From Rossellomorea aquimaris TF-12 (GTDB lineage: Bacteria; Bacillota; Bacilli; Bacillales; Bacillaceae_B): a DNA stretch of 64,000 bases. The stretch is taken from assembly GCF_001648555.1 (NCBI RefSeq), contig NZ_LQXM01000029.1, positions 124,001-188,000 of the forward strand, read 5' to 3'. This document shows, piece by piece, positions 45,377 to 54,477 of this stretch; within the stretch, counting starts at the first letter, position 1, and each line of letters starts with the position of its first letter. The position numbers and the translations under genes were made by a program. The notes under the pieces were generated by a model, which saw only the letters and a list, made by a program, of their open reading frames with translations, was not told where the DNA came from and did not search any database.

Positions 45377-45782
45377 TTTATGGAATCAAAAGCGGAAGTT
45401 CATTATTAATGTTTGTTAAAATTATCTTTAAATAGAGTCAGAAGGTACGTGTTTGGGTGTAAAGATATGTGGCGAGGGACAATTATGCATTGGTATTTGT
45501 ATTTACTTATAGATATATGAAAATCCTGTTGTATCATAGCAACAGGATTTTTATGTTCAATATAAAGAATAGTGCGTATTTTTTGAATTGAATAAGAAGA
45601 AAATGTAGTATTCGTATATCTTACGAGTTGCTGCGGGAACTTTTTCAACTAATGGTGTAGGCTTTGATGGGGTTTCATGAATAATAAAAGGTGAAGCAAA
45701 ATAGTATTATTAAAAGACTCATTGTACAAGACAGATTGTTGAAATGAGATTACTACTAAAGCTCTTGATGGGGGGCTGATTT
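45377..45782. other. Gene-poor stretch
   Basis: 406 bases with no convincing gene. A 17-codon frame at about 45467 is too short to support. One terminator hairpin lies at 45521-45554. Confidence 0.4.
45521..45554 (+). terminator. Terminator-like hairpin
   Basis: AAATCCTGTTG pairs with CAACAGGATTT, followed by TTATG. No full gene lies directly before it. Confidence 0.7.
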
Positions 45783-45962
45783 ATGTATAGGAATAAAAAT
45801 GTGAATTTAGTCATTATATTGCTTATTTGCTTACTTATCATTAATATTGTTAGTGTAATTCTCCACGCTAGAATTCACATAGTATACAGTATGGGTATGG
45901 GCCATGTTTTCTTAATAGGACTAATCATTTTCCTTATTGTTTTTCTATATTTTAAAGGTTAG
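45783..45962 (+). CDS. Two-helix small membrane protein, 59 residues
   Basis: A short gene at ATG 45783 behind GGGGGG. Two helices (VNLVIILLICLLIINIVSVIL and HVFLIGLIIFLIVFLYF) are joined by a loop with HARIHIVYSMGMG. No family was recognised. The next gene is 350 bases away, a stretch that holds only a terminator hairpin and AT-rich sequence. Confidence 0.55.
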   Translation: MYRNKNVNLVIILLICLLIINIVSVILHARIHIVYSMGMGHVFLIGLIIFLIVFLYFKG

Positions 45963-46183
45963 TTGAGCAAAGCCTAATTATATAAAGGTTCTAAATTTAC
46001 TATGATATCGTATTTCACGCTTTAATAAGAACAAGTCCACTTTTGTTTATTATTTGAACTCGGCCTTTTTTATTTGTCATTCTCATTTATTCAAGGAAAG
46101 AAAAACTCCCAACCATTATGATCATCAAATCCATAAAGATTGTTCTCTTCTTAAAACCCAAAGAGCAGGTGAATGGAATAAGT

Positions 46184-46212
46184 GAACCCTTAAATTTGAG
46201 GGTTCTTTTTTT
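46184..46212 (+). terminator. Terminator-like hairpin
   Basis: GAACCCT pairs with AGGGTTC, followed by seven T's, 100 bases ahead of the MFS gene. Confidence 0.7.
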
Positions 46213-46312
46213 AGTAATGAAAGTTTTGTGACAACTGAAAATATTTACAGGTAATTTCCAATATCTTGTAGAAAAAGTAGGTATTAGAATTAACTATATG
46301 GGGTGTTTATAT

Positions 46313-47578
46313 TTGCATCAGGTGAGCTTTTCACTAAAAAAAAATTCATATATATTACTATTTGGATTGGGCATATCAACCTTAGGAGACTTTATTTACC
46401 TCGTTGCCATTAATGTTTTTGTTTTAAAACTAACTGGCTCAGCTGCTGCGGTAGCTGGTTTATGGATTATAGGACCTATCGCATCGGTGTTAACGAAGTT
46501 TTGGTCCGGGAGCATGATAGATCGTTTAAACATTCGAAAAATAATGATTGTAACGGACATCATTCGCGCGATTTTGGTAGCAATTATTCCATTCCTCAGC
46601 TCTATTTGGCATATATATATATGTCTGTTCTTTCTCTCTATTTCAAAAGCTTTCTTTGAACCCGCAGCAATTACATATATAACGAATATTGTTCCTGAGA
46701 AAGGAAGAAAACATTTTAACTCTTTTAGAAGTTTGATTTCTTCAGGTGCCTTTTTAATCGGTCCTGCTATTTCTGGAGTATTAATTCTCATTAGCTCTCT
46801 GAATATATCAATATGGATAAATGCTATTTCTTTTGTTATTTCAGCTATTATGGTGTATTTACTACCAAACGTGGATACGTATTCTGATAAATCAGTACGA
46901 ATAATTAGTTTGGACATATTAAAAAATGATTGGAAGGAAGTAATTAATTTCAGTCAAAGCAATTTCTTTATTGTGAAAGTGTACTTCTTAGCTCAACTTT
47001 TCATGGTTATCGCACTTGGAATGGATGCTCAAGAAGTTGTCTTCACTCAAAAGGTATTAAATTTATCTGAGACAGAATACGGGATACTCATAAGTTTAAC
47101 AGGAGTTGGTTCAATTTTAGGAGCAACAACTGTTTCGATAGTTGCCAACAAGTTGTCTATAAAAGCTCTAATATCCCTTGGTTATTTTATGGTATCAGTT
47201 GGCTATCTGATCTATGCTTTCTCATTTTCATTTTGGACAGTAGCAATTGGATTTATGGTATTGGGTTTTTTCAATTCATTTTCCGGCACTGGATTTATGA
47301 CTTTTTACCAAAATAACGTTCCAATTAAAATGATGGGGAGAATTTCTAGCATATACGGTATTCTTCAAAGTTTTCTTCAGGTACTTTTCATTTTATTGAT
47401 TGGTTTTACAGGTGACATTATTCCGGTTCGGTACAGTATTATTGCTGCATCAACATTAATGCTAACGTTAAGTATTTGGCTTATTAGGTTAGTTCTTTTG
47501 ACAAGCAATTCCGGGTATTTTGCAGAAGAAACAGAACGGTTCAAGAAGACTTTTAAACTTAGTTCATTTAAAAAATAA
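46313..47578 (+). CDS. Major facilitator superfamily efflux transporter
   Basis: A 421-residue protein with about 12 membrane helices, similar to the macrolide-efflux (MFS_3) group. The loop after helix 2 reads KFWSGSMIDRLNIRKIMI (a G-x3-D-R-x3-R-like motif), and ITNIVPEKGRKHFNS and YQNNVPIKMMGRISSIYGI fall in the expected inner loops. It probably exports a drug or similar compound; the substrate is unknown. The start is TTG 46313, seven bases behind GGGGTG; ATG 46298 lies before it. It is very AT-rich. Confidence 0.85.
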   Translation: MHQVSFSLKKNSYILLFGLGISTLGDFIYLVAINVFVLKLTGSAAAVAGLWIIGPIASVLTKFWSGSMIDRLNIRKIMIVTDIIRAILVAIIPFLSSIWHIYICLFFLSISKAFFEPAAITYITNIVPEKGRKHFNSFRSLISSGAFLIGPAISGVLILISSLNISIWINAISFVISAIMVYLLPNVDTYSDKSVRIISLDILKNDWKEVINFSQSNFFIVKVYFLAQLFMVIALGMDAQEVVFTQKVLNLSETEYGILISLTGVGSILGATTVSIVANKLSIKALISLGYFMVSVGYLIYAFSFSFWTVAIGFMVLGFFNSFSGTGFMTFYQNNVPIKMMGRISSIYGILQSFLQVLFILLIGFTGDIIPVRYSIIAASTLMLTLSIWLIRLVLLTSNSGYFAEETERFKKTFKLSSFKK

Positions 47579-47602
47579 TCTTATATTGGAGGATTGAAAA
47601 GG

Positions 47603-48127
47603 TTGATAAACAAATTAAAGTTAAGCATTTTATCTTTATTATTTGGAGCAGTATTTTTAGCTGGGTGTAATGAGAATGAAGCTAATATAATAGAAGGAGA
47701 TAAACATATAACTACGGAGATGGATGAAGTCATTTCTAATTTTATTATTCAAAAAAACTCCACCTCATATTTTGGTACAGAAAAGCAATTTGAAGTACAT
47801 AAAATATATGGGACGAGTGAATCAAATGGGGTCCTCAGTGTCTATATGTGGTCTTATTATGGTGGTTTTAATAAATCTACGGGAATAGAAAACCAAGCAG
47901 GTCATTCATTACCTGCCGTCATTCGGTTAAGTAAAAAAGAAGGAAATTATTCTGTTATTGAATATAAAGAACCTCAAGATGGTAGTTTGTATAATGCCTC
48001 ATTAGAAAAAATGTTTCCAAACAAATACTTGAAATTCGCTAAACAAGACAGTGGAAATATAGGCGGTTTACAAAAAGCGATGGATAAAAAGGTGGGGAGA
48101 TGGTTAGAGGAGCAGGAGGAATTGTGA
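47603..48127 (+). CDS. Putative lipoprotein
   Basis: A 174-residue protein with a type II signal peptide (KLKLSILSLLFGAVFLAGC). The lipobox LAGC has its Cys at residue 22. The mature part is a soluble domain I do not recognise (SNFIIQKNSTSYFGTEKQFEVHK). The start is TTG 47603, ten bases behind GGAGG; TTG 47594 is too close. It begins 24 bases after the MFS gene, so the two are probably co-transcribed, and a role in sensing or helping the transporter is possible. Confidence 0.75.
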   Translation: MINKLKLSILSLLFGAVFLAGCNENEANIIEGDKHITTEMDEVISNFIIQKNSTSYFGTEKQFEVHKIYGTSESNGVLSVYMWSYYGGFNKSTGIENQAGHSLPAVIRLSKKEGNYSVIEYKEPQDGSLYNASLEKMFPNKYLKFAKQDSGNIGGLQKAMDKKVGRWLEEQEEL

Positions 48128-48334
48128 GTGGGATAAGAAATTCTATAGTTACACAAACGTAGCAAAAGCTGGAAATCAGTCAGGGGAATCTTCAGTTTTT
48201 TCTTTATTCCGGTAATGAATAGTCAATTATGTGATTAGTTTTTCTGAATGCCCATTACGGAAATCGAAAGAATAGATTGTATATTGAAAATTGTAAAGGA
48301 TGCTTACACCTGGATGGTAGTAGGTAACACCAAG

Positions 48335-48369
48335 AAAAAAAGCGGTGCATTAATTTGCGCCGCTTTTTA
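48335..48369 (-). terminator. Terminator of the pyruvate oxidase-like gene
   Basis: AAAAAGCGGtGC pairs with GCgCCGCTTTTT; on the minus strand the U-run lies after the stem. It is 16 bases past the stop codon at 48386. Confidence 0.85.
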
Positions 48370-48385
48370 CAAAGGAAGCTGAATT

Positions 48386-50086
48386 TTATAACGGAGGAAG
48401 ATCAAACTTCCCTTCCTCAAACAACTCTTTTAACATATGCTTCGTATAACCTGCGGCTTGCGAAAATTGGATTTTCGCTGGCATTGGAGCTTCTTCTGCA
48501 TCTACGACTACATCGATTATGCATGGCTTCTTTTGTTGGACGGCCTTTTGGAGAGCAGGCAGGATATCCTCTGGACGTTCTACACGGTATCCGACTCCAC
48601 CACACGCTTCTGCATATTTTGCGAAGTCAGGGTTCTGAAGGTTTGTCCCGAATTCAATATTCCCCATCACTTCCTGCTCGAACTTGATCATGGCAATCTT
48701 ATGATTGTTCAGTACTACGACGATGACCGGTAAGTCATACTTGACCGCTGTTACGAAGTCAGCCATCGTCATGGCGAATCCTCCGTCCCCGCAAATCGCA
48801 AAGACTTGTTTTTTCGGATAGGCGATTTGACCGGCAATGGCACCAGGTAGACCACAGCCAAGGGTAGCAAGCCAACTTGAAATGATGAAGGATTGATTGG
48901 TGATTGGGAAATGCCTGGCCATCCAGACGGTTACATTCCCCACGTCCACAGACAAAATGGCGTCATCGGAAGCAACTTCTTTCAGTGCATGGATCAGTCG
49001 CTGTGGCTTGATTGGAACCGATCCATTCTCTTCTTGATTCTCTAATTTTTCCCACCATTTGTTCGTTCTTTCTTGGTTCTTTTCCAGGAATGCTCGATTT
49101 TCGTTCCTTGAAACATGTTCGGTCAGCCACTTAAGGGATGTTCCGGCATCTCCTGCCAAACCCACATCAACTGGATAGCGCTTCCCAATCTGGGTAGGAT
49201 CGATGTCAATCTGAATAGTTTTTGCTTTATCCGGCAGAAACCCTGTAAAAGGGAACGATGTCCCGATCATCATAAGCATGTCTGCTTCCTGCATCGCTTC
49301 ATAAGAAGGCTTTGTCCCGATCAGCCCAAGACCCCCTAAACAATAAGGGTGCTTATCAGGAATGACTCCTTTACCAGGCAGGGTTAGCACGATAGGTGCT
49401 CCCACTCTTTCAGCAAAGGATAATAATGCCTCCCGTTGCCCGTGAACGCCATTTCCGGCAAGGATAATCGGCTTTTCTGCATTTTCGATTATGTTCTTCG
49501 CTCTTTGCAAATCTTGAGTAAGTGGTGAAATATCCTGCTTTACTGAAAAATGAGCCGTAACTCGAACTTCATTTCCGACTTCAAAGCGTGGAATGTCATC
49601 CGGGATGGTTAGAACAGATACCCCTTTTTTGGCATAGGCGGTCCGAATCGCTTGGTTCACAACAGCCGGCATCTGCTCAGCAGACATGATACGCTGATTA
49701 TAAACAGAGACATCATCAAACATCCGCTCAAGGTTCACCTCTTGAAAGGAATCAGTCCCGAGTAGGTCCGATTCTACTTGTCCTGTAATCGCTAAAACTG
49801 GAGCTTTATCCAGCTTTGCATCATACAATCCATTCAGAAGATGAATGGCCCCTGGACCGGCAATCGCCGTACAAACACCCAGTTTCCCGGTTAATTTAGC
49901 ATACGCCGCAGCCGCCAATGCCCCTGCCTCTTCATGTCTGACTTGAATGAACTTAATTTTGTCCTGAGCTTTTCGCAATGGCTCAATAATAGAATTTATG
50001 GAGTCCCCTGGCATTCCATAAATATGGTCGACACCCCATTCAATCAATAGTTCAATTAATTTTTCCCCGGCAGTTTGCTTAAACAT
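48386..50086 (-). CDS. Thiamine-diphosphate enzyme, pyruvate oxidase-like (YdaP type)
   Basis: A 566-residue enzyme of the pyruvate oxidase/acetolactate synthase family. The N-terminal GMPGDSIN with RHEEAGALAAAAYAKLTGK holds the cofactor-activating Glu. A central FAD-binding-type domain has AGNGVHGQ and LGGLGLIGTKPSYEAM. The C-terminal TPP motif GDGGFAMTMADFVT... is followed by VVLNN. It matches the Bacillus YdaP group, which may make acetate or acetyl phosphate from pyruvate. The start is ATG 50086, eight bases behind GGAG; ATG 50089 is also possible. It is divergent from the phosphoglycerate mutase gene. Confidence 0.88.
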   Translation of the reverse strand: MFKQTAGEKLIELLIEWGVDHIYGMPGDSINSIIEPLRKAQDKIKFIQVRHEEAGALAAAAYAKLTGKLGVCTAIAGPGAIHLLNGLYDAKLDKAPVLAITGQVESDLLGTDSFQEVNLERMFDDVSVYNQRIMSAEQMPAVVNQAIRTAYAKKGVSVLTIPDDIPRFEVGNEVRVTAHFSVKQDISPLTQDLQRAKNIIENAEKPIILAGNGVHGQREALLSFAERVGAPIVLTLPGKGVIPDKHPYCLGGLGLIGTKPSYEAMQEADMLMMIGTSFPFTGFLPDKAKTIQIDIDPTQIGKRYPVDVGLAGDAGTSLKWLTEHVSRNENRAFLEKNQERTNKWWEKLENQEENGSVPIKPQRLIHALKEVASDDAILSVDVGNVTVWMARHFPITNQSFIISSWLATLGCGLPGAIAGQIAYPKKQVFAICGDGGFAMTMADFVTAVKYDLPVIVVVLNNHKIAMIKFEQEVMGNIEFGTNLQNPDFAKYAEACGGVGYRVERPEDILPALQKAVQQKKPCIIDVVVDAEEAPMPAKIQFSQAAGYTKHMLKELFEEGKFDLPPL

Positions 50087-50202
50087 CATACAGTCTCCTC
50101 TCAACAATCGGATATTCCTATTTTGGTACTTGTCGACCTAAATTACTCAATATTTCTAATTAATAATGTACATACTGAAAAAAACGACCTGGAGTGATGA
50201 CG

Positions 50203-50970
50203 GTGAAGAAGCTTGTTTTGATTCGGCATGGCGAAAGTCTCTATAATCTTGAAAATCGATTTACCGGCTGGAAGGACGTCGATTTAACCGACGATGGCTA
50301 TAACGAGGCAAGAAAAGCGGGAGCTATCCTGAAGAAGCACGGATTTATTTTTGATGTTGCCCACACATCTGTTTTAAAACGGGCAATCAGAACGCTGTGG
50401 ATCACCCTGCATGAAATGGATCTCGTCTGGATTCCCGTACATAAATCATGGAGATTAAACGAACGGCATTATGGTGGGTTGCAAGGGTTGAATAAGGATG
50501 AAGTAACAGAAAAATTTGGTGAAGATCAGGTACATGAATGGAGGCGTTCAGCTGATATCAGACCACCGGAAATCTCAGAAGAAGTGCATCTGAATGAACT
50601 ATCGAATCCAAAATACGCATCAGTAGGGGAAGGAAATATTCCTTTTTCAGAAAGTCTCCTTGACACTGAACGACGTGTCCTCGTTTATTGGCATGAAGAA
50701 ATAGTGCCAAGCATTCAACATAATCAACGTGTCATCATCTCGGCACACGGAAATACACTACGGGCACTCGTAAAATATCTTGACAACATTCCAGATGACG
50801 GGGTTGTCAGTCTCAATATCCCTAACAGCATACCTCTTGTTTATGAATTGGATGATTACTTAAAGCCGATTAGGCATTATTATTTGGATGAGGAAGGGGA
50901 GCTTCCTCATGGTAAGATTCCTCGACATATGGATTTGGATGATCCTGAAAATTGGGATTGGATGGGGTGA
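50203..50970 (+). CDS. gpmA: 2,3-bisphosphoglycerate-dependent phosphoglycerate mutase
   Basis: A 255-residue dPGM. It starts [11 protein letters not shown] with the phospho-acceptor His at residue 9, has [13 protein letters not shown], the [14 protein letters not shown] region and the second catalytic His in [11 protein letters not shown]. It interconverts 3- and 2-phosphoglycerate in glycolysis. Bacilli usually use the unrelated Mn-dependent iPGM, so this is probably an extra enzyme. The start is GTG 50203, eight bases behind GGAG; ATG 50197 is only two bases from it. It is transcribed divergently from the pyruvate oxidase-like gene. Confidence 0.93.
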   Translation: MKKLVLIRHGESLYNLENRFTGWKDVDLTDDGYNEARKAGAILKKHGFIFDVAHTSVLKRAIRTLWITLHEMDLVWIPVHKSWRLNERHYGGLQGLNKDEVTEKFGEDQVHEWRRSADIRPPEISEEVHLNELSNPKYASVGEGNIPFSESLLDTERRVLVYWHEEIVPSIQHNQRVIISAHGNTLRALVKYLDNIPDDGVVSLNIPNSIPLVYELDDYLKPIRHYYLDEEGELPHGKIPRHMDLDDPENWDWMG

Positions 50971-51040
50971 GGGTCTATTATTGTTTTAATCTTGTTTGAA
51001 TTCATCTATCTGAAGCTTGTATTGCAATAATAAAAAAGTA

Positions 51041-51075
51041 GACGCTTTTCTATATAAATTTTAGAAAAGCGTCTT
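51041..51075. terminator. Hairpin between convergent genes
   Basis: AGACGCTTTTCTA pairs perfectly with TAGAAAAGCGTCT. The minus strand has a T-rich run after it (ACTTTTTTATT), so it mainly fits the channel-like gene. Confidence 0.75.
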
Positions 51076-51203
51076 GAGATTATAGATGTACATGGAGAAA
51101 AGCTTCTGAAAATAATTTCAAATTGGTCAATGAATACCTAAGAATTGTAATTTAAATGAAGTGCAAGTTTAAATATTATTTGGAGACAGAGGATTGTCTC
51201 CAA

Positions 51204-51554
51204 TCAACGACCTTTTATTTTCTTTTCTGCTTTTTCTGGTTTCTGTATCATGGCATAGGCAACATATCCTATTAAGCCAATGAATACCCCGTTTCCACCA
51301 AAAATATAAATAATCGTGAATACTTTTCCGAATGTTGTTTGTGGTTCAAAACTGGGATGTCCAATTGTACTAAGGGTCACAACACAAAAATAAAGAGCGT
51401 CAATCACTGATAGCCCCTCTTGTTTAACATAGAAGGTTGTGCCTGATACTAACAATATCAAAACCAATGCAAAAAGAACTTGGAAGTTCTTTAATTTAAA
51501 GGCTTGCCATAATGCTTTTACCAATCGTTTTAAAGTGAGAAAAAATGAAATCAT
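51204..51554 (-). CDS. Two-helix potassium-channel-like protein with altered filter
   Basis: A 116-residue protein of the Ion_trans_2 type: helix 1 (about 24-44), pore helix YFCVVTLSTIG, helix 2 (FTIIYIFGGNGVFIGLIGYVAYAM) and a charged tail. The filter region reads TIGHPSF instead of TVGYGD/TIGYG, so potassium selectivity is in doubt. It lacks a regulatory RCK domain. The ATG at 51554 lies behind AAAGGAGTATC. It ends near a hairpin shared with gpmA. Confidence 0.72.
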   Translation of the reverse strand: MISFFLTLKRLVKALWQAFKLKNFQVLFALVLILLVSGTTFYVKQEGLSVIDALYFCVVTLSTIGHPSFEPQTTFGKVFTIIYIFGGNGVFIGLIGYVAYAMIQKPEKAEKKIKGR

Positions 51555-51675
51555 TCCAGTATGATACTCCTTTGTAATTCTTAGATAATGATTCTACTAT
51601 ACATAATAGCATAACAGAGTTATATAAAAGTTCATGTGTCCCAATTAAGAAACTCAACGTAATATGATGCCTGAC

Positions 51676-51706
51676 TATTCGTTAAAGGGCCATTTAATTG
51701 AACAAC
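51676..51706 (+). repeat. Tail-only copy of the folded repeat family
   Basis: TATTCGTTAAAGGGCC then ATTTAATTGAACAAC keeps the right inner arm, the AGGGC loop and the outer arm TTAATTGAA. No head was recognised. It lies in the 374-base gap between the channel-like and methyltransferase genes, which otherwise holds AT-rich leader and a TAAAAT box near 51819. Confidence 0.6.
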
Positions 51707-51928
51707 TACTTTAGAAAAATTGAATAATTATGTTGGTATTTGATGAGACTGAAGGAATGTACATATTTTTTTTTGAAAATTAGGAAAATAATACTTGTCT
51801 ATTCACTGAATTTCGTGTTAAAATACATTAATTTGTGTATTAGGCGATGAATCGCACGACAATGACAATACATATTAGGATTTTTACTAGAAATAAGTAA
51901 AAAAAGAAGTAGATTGGGAGATGTTTCG

Positions 51929-52660
51929 ATGGAATTCAGAGGAGCTAGTGTTTATGATCAAACGGATTTTTTTTCAAATTATATAAAAAGAAGAAATAGA
52001 CAAGACAGTCCAAATAATGCCATTGAAGGTCCAATTATTTATGAATTAATTGGAAGTATTCAAAATAAAAGCATCTTAGATTTAGGGTGTGGGGATGCCT
52101 TGTTCGGAAAAGAACTCATACTTCAAGGGGCAAAAAACTATACAGGAGTAGAAGGTTCAGAACAAATGGTAGAAGCTGCTCGCTTTAACTTACTTGAACA
52201 AAACGGAACAATATACAATGAAACAATGGAATCGTATGATTATCCGAAAAAGGCATTTGATCTTGTAACATCTCGGTTTGCTTTCCATTATGTTTCAGAC
52301 ATTAACCGCCTGTTTCAAGTTATTCATAAAACACTGAAAGAAAAAGGTAGATTTGTTTTTAGTATACAGCATCCCCTTACAACTTCTTCATTTGATAGTA
52401 AGCATACTGGGGATAAACGTGGTAATTGGATTGTCGATGATTATTTCCATGATGGTGAAAGAAGAGAGCCTTGGATTGATCAAGTAGTGGTTAAGTATCA
52501 TCGCACAATTGAACAATATTTTCTAGCACTTAGACAAGCTGGTTTTACAGTATTGGATTTACGTGAAGGTACACCAAAACGGGAGCATTTTAGTAGTAAA
52601 GAAGAATTTGTTAGAAGACAGCGGATTCCAGTCGTATTGGCTTTTTCTTGTATGAAGTAA
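51929..52660 (+). CDS. SAM-dependent methyltransferase
   Basis: A 243-residue class I methyltransferase. Motif I ILDLGCGDALFG at about residues 49-60 binds SAM, followed by the acidic VEGSEQM, then the SRFAFHYVSD and RFVFSIQHPL segments. A C-terminal piece (IEQYFLALRQAGFTVLDLREG) is typical of the small-molecule methyltransferases. The substrate is unknown. The start is ATG 51929, eight bases behind GGGAG. From here to the end of the window all genes are on the + strand. Confidence 0.85.
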   Translation: MEFRGASVYDQTDFFSNYIKRRNRQDSPNNAIEGPIIYELIGSIQNKSILDLGCGDALFGKELILQGAKNYTGVEGSEQMVEAARFNLLEQNGTIYNETMESYDYPKKAFDLVTSRFAFHYVSDINRLFQVIHKTLKEKGRFVFSIQHPLTTSSFDSKHTGDKRGNWIVDDYFHDGERREPWIDQVVVKYHRTIEQYFLALRQAGFTVLDLREGTPKREHFSSKEEFVRRQRIPVVLAFSCMK

Positions 52661-52689
52661 ACGAATTCTAAACGCGAACTAATATAGAT

Positions 52690-52758
52690 AAAGCTGAAGA
52701 TCACGAATGATCTATGGCTATTTTCTTTATTCCGTTAAATGGCAGGAATATTGAAGAA
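52690..52758 (+). repeat. Diverged short-type copy of the folded repeat family
   Basis: It begins AAGCTGAAGATCACGAATGATC, 30 bases after the methyltransferase stop, and ends with TTTATTCCGTTAAATGGCAGG and ATATTGAAG. The inner GCTGAAGA arm and the right-hand GGCAGG are kept. Confidence 0.5.
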
Positions 52759-52827
52759 AGCATGTTATATTAGAAGCAAAGATAAAGCATTTGAATTCTT
52801 TATATAGGGAGATAGAGAGAAAATTTT

Positions 52828-53208
52828 ATGTGGAAAATAAAGGCTTGGGCGAAAAGATTAAAACAACAAATCTATGTACTATACTTATCTTATAAAGATG
52901 AAAGAGTACCTTGGTATGCTAAAATATTTACTGCTTGTGTAGTGGCGTATGCGTTTAGTCCGATTGATTTGATACCTGATTTCATACCGATACTTGGTTA
53001 TTTAGACGATGTTATTATCGTTCCAATAGGTATAATGGTTGCATTAAAGATGATACCTAAAGAAGTAATATCAGAATGTGATGATAAAGCAAAAAACATG
53101 ATGAAAAATGGTAAACCGAAAAATTGGGTAGTAGGCTCACTCATAATTTTGTTATGGAGTATCATTATGTTGTGGGTTATTTTAAAGGCTTATCAGATAT
53201 TCAGCTAA
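52828..53208 (+). CDS. YkvA-family (DUF1232) membrane protein
   Basis: A 126-residue protein. The DUF1232 core is VPWYAKIFTACVVAYAFSPIDLIPDFIPILGYLDDVII, and a second hydrophobic helix (SLIILLWSIIMLWVIL) lies at the C-terminus. The function is unknown. The ATG is preceded by TAGGGAGATAGAGAG. Its TAA stop (53206-53208) lies inside the head of a repeat-family copy (TTCAGCTAAAGGGGGC), so gene and repeat overlap. Confidence 0.82.
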   Translation: MWKIKAWAKRLKQQIYVLYLSYKDERVPWYAKIFTACVVAYAFSPIDLIPDFIPILGYLDDVIIVPIGIMVALKMIPKEVISECDDKAKNMMKNGKPKNWVVGSLIILLWSIIMLWVILKAYQIFS

Positions 53209-53253
53209 AGGGGGCGTTGATCTAATAAAGGATTAACGCTCTTTTTTTTATCT
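53200..53253 (+). repeat. Repeat-family head with terminator hairpin
   Basis: TTCAGCTAAAGGGGGCG overlaps the YkvA stop. GCGTTgATCtaataaaGGATtAACGC followed by eight T's works as the gene's terminator. No tail follows directly. Confidence 0.7.
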
Positions 53254-53488
53254 ATTGTATAGAATGGTTTCTTCACCTTCTTAAACAAAAAAATCATTAT
53301 AAGGAAACATCGTCGTAGGAAGACTAGGACAAGACAAAAAGACTGTAAAATATTATGGAGTGATTGGATAAGTTTCTTTTTTATGTGGAATTAATCATTG
53401 AATAAACGAGATATAGATGACCTTGAGCAGATTGAGCTTATTTTTCCTATCAAGAAAAAATCAATGAGCTAATGGTGAACAATTAGTC

Positions 53489-53558
53489 TTCAGCAAACGG
53501 GGGCGTTTACTTGAACAAGCAGTCGCCCTTTGTTCAAGTAAAGGGCAGGATTGTTGAA
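53489..53558 (+). repeat. Short-type copy of the folded repeat family
   Basis: Outer arms TTCAGCAAA (53489-53497) and ATTGTTGAA (53550-53558) match at 7 of 9 positions. Left loop CGGGGGCG (53498-53505). Inner arms TTTACTTGAACAA (53506-53518) and TTGTTCAAGTAAA (53530-53542) are perfect. Right loop is near AGGGCAGG (53542-53549). Confidence 0.85.
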
Positions 53559-53587
53559 CAAGAACCTCTTTTTTCACAAACTGCTGG

Positions 53588-53682
53588 GTAAGCTCTTTTT
53601 TGTAAAAATTGTCTTGAGTAAATGGTTGTATTTTGAAATAATTGGTATTAAGTTAAAGGGCAGGTTAGTTCAATAAGGTTCT
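53588..53682 (+). repeat. Long-type repeat copy (tail portion)
   Basis: It starts near GTAAGCTCTTTTTTG and TTGAGTAAATGG, then holds the conserved core TTTGAAATAATTGGTATTAA (53632-53651), GTTAAAGGGC and the tail AGGTTAGTTCAATAAGG. It directly follows the short-type copy at 53489. Confidence 0.82.
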
Positions 53683-53742
53683 TGTTTCATTCAACAAGAA
53701 TATATATAATATCGACCTGAAACTAATATGAGGTGGATTAAA

Positions 53743-53964
53743 GTGGATAAAAGAGTGTTATTTGACTTTGAACTTGAGTTTACTAATGGCGGTGGATTAC
53801 AGGGACAGGATTTTCGACTTGATATTAGTGGTGATGACATTACCGATGAAGAGTTAGCGAAGTACATCGTAGAGGATATGAGATTGCTAATGGTTAGAGA
53901 AGTTAGGATACTTAACAAAAAAATTATTAATGAAAAACACAAACGAAAATCTATTGATAAATAG
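53743..53964 (+). CDS. Small conserved hypothetical protein
   Basis: A 73-residue acidic-then-basic soluble protein. It starts DKRVLFDFELEFTNGGG and continues QGQDFRLDISGDDITDEELAKYIVEDMRLL, ending in a basic tail (NEKHKRKSIDK). I do not recognise a family with known function. The start is GTG 53743, six bases behind GAGGTGG; ATG 53728 has no signal. It lies between repeat copies on both sides (tail 53682, hairpin 54010), so it reads as a one-gene unit. Confidence 0.6.
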   Translation: MDKRVLFDFELEFTNGGGLQGQDFRLDISGDDITDEELAKYIVEDMRLLMVREVRILNKKIINEKHKRKSIDK

Positions 53965-54009
53965 TTATCTTTATAACTCCCACCAATATGGAATTAAACT
54001 TTTCGATCC

Positions 54010-54035
54010 AGCTGCCAATAGGCGGCTATTTTTCT
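54010..54035 (+). terminator. Terminator
   Basis: AGCtGCC pairs with GGCgGCT, followed by ATTTTTC, after the small gene at 53743. Confidence 0.65.
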
Positions 54036-54040
54036 TACTT

Positions 54041-54068
54041 AACTAACGGTGCAGATTAGTTGAACAAC
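54041..54068 (+). repeat. Tail-type fragment of the repeat family
   Basis: AACTAACGGTGCAG then ATTAGTTGAACAA. The outer-arm words AACTAA and TTAGTT occur close together, as if the inner stem were deleted. Confidence 0.55.
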
Positions 54069-54138
54069 ACAAGACTATTTCTGCTTATTAATTAAGCGAT
54101 TAGGATAAATGTTAGCAATTGAAAATGGGGGAATTAAT

Positions 54139-54337
54139 GATGATTAATCTTAAGGAAGTTACGGTGAAATGTGTTACAAGTACGGAATCTAGAATTCTTT
54201 AATATTTACTCTGGAACATCTCAACAATATATCTAGGACCAAAGATTTGCAATTTTTCGAGCTAGAATCTTTACCTGAAATGACTTTAAATAGTCAGATA
54301 ATCTTAGATGATCTAAAGAAAACTATATTTAGCTAAT
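54139..54337 (+). pseudogene. Decayed small gene
   Basis: ATG 54139 behind GGGGGAATTA reads MMINLKEVTVKCVTSTESR and soon stops. In another frame KDLQFFELESLPEMTLNSQI and LDDLKKTIFS follow to TAA 54337. These look like pieces of one damaged gene with a frameshift. Identity is unknown. Confidence 0.3.
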
Positions 54338-54379
54338 ATCTTTAGTGATATTCCGAAATCAAGTCTTCAAGAATCTAGA

Positions 54380-54443
54380 GCGTTTACTTGAACAAGAAGT
54401 CGCCCTTTGTTCAAGTAAAGGGCTGGATAATTTAATAAGACGT
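54380..54443 (+). repeat. Short-type copy of the folded repeat family
   Basis: Inner arms TTTACTTGAACAA (54383-54395) and TTGTTCAAGTAAA (54407-54419) are perfect and identical to the 53489 copy. The head is worn (GAGCG), and the tail is GGGCTGG then ATAATTTAATAAG. Confidence 0.78.
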
Positions 54444-54477
54444 TATTTAAAATCGAATCCAAAAAGGATGGTAATAA

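Noticed and set aside
46396..46917. Long minus-strand reading frame of 173 codons
   Set aside because: It lies wholly inside the MFS transporter gene on the other strand, has no ribosome binding site and no recognisable protein pattern.
48355..49339. Plus-strand frames across the pyruvate oxidase-like gene
   Set aside because: They are opposite-strand shadows of a clear TPP-enzyme gene.
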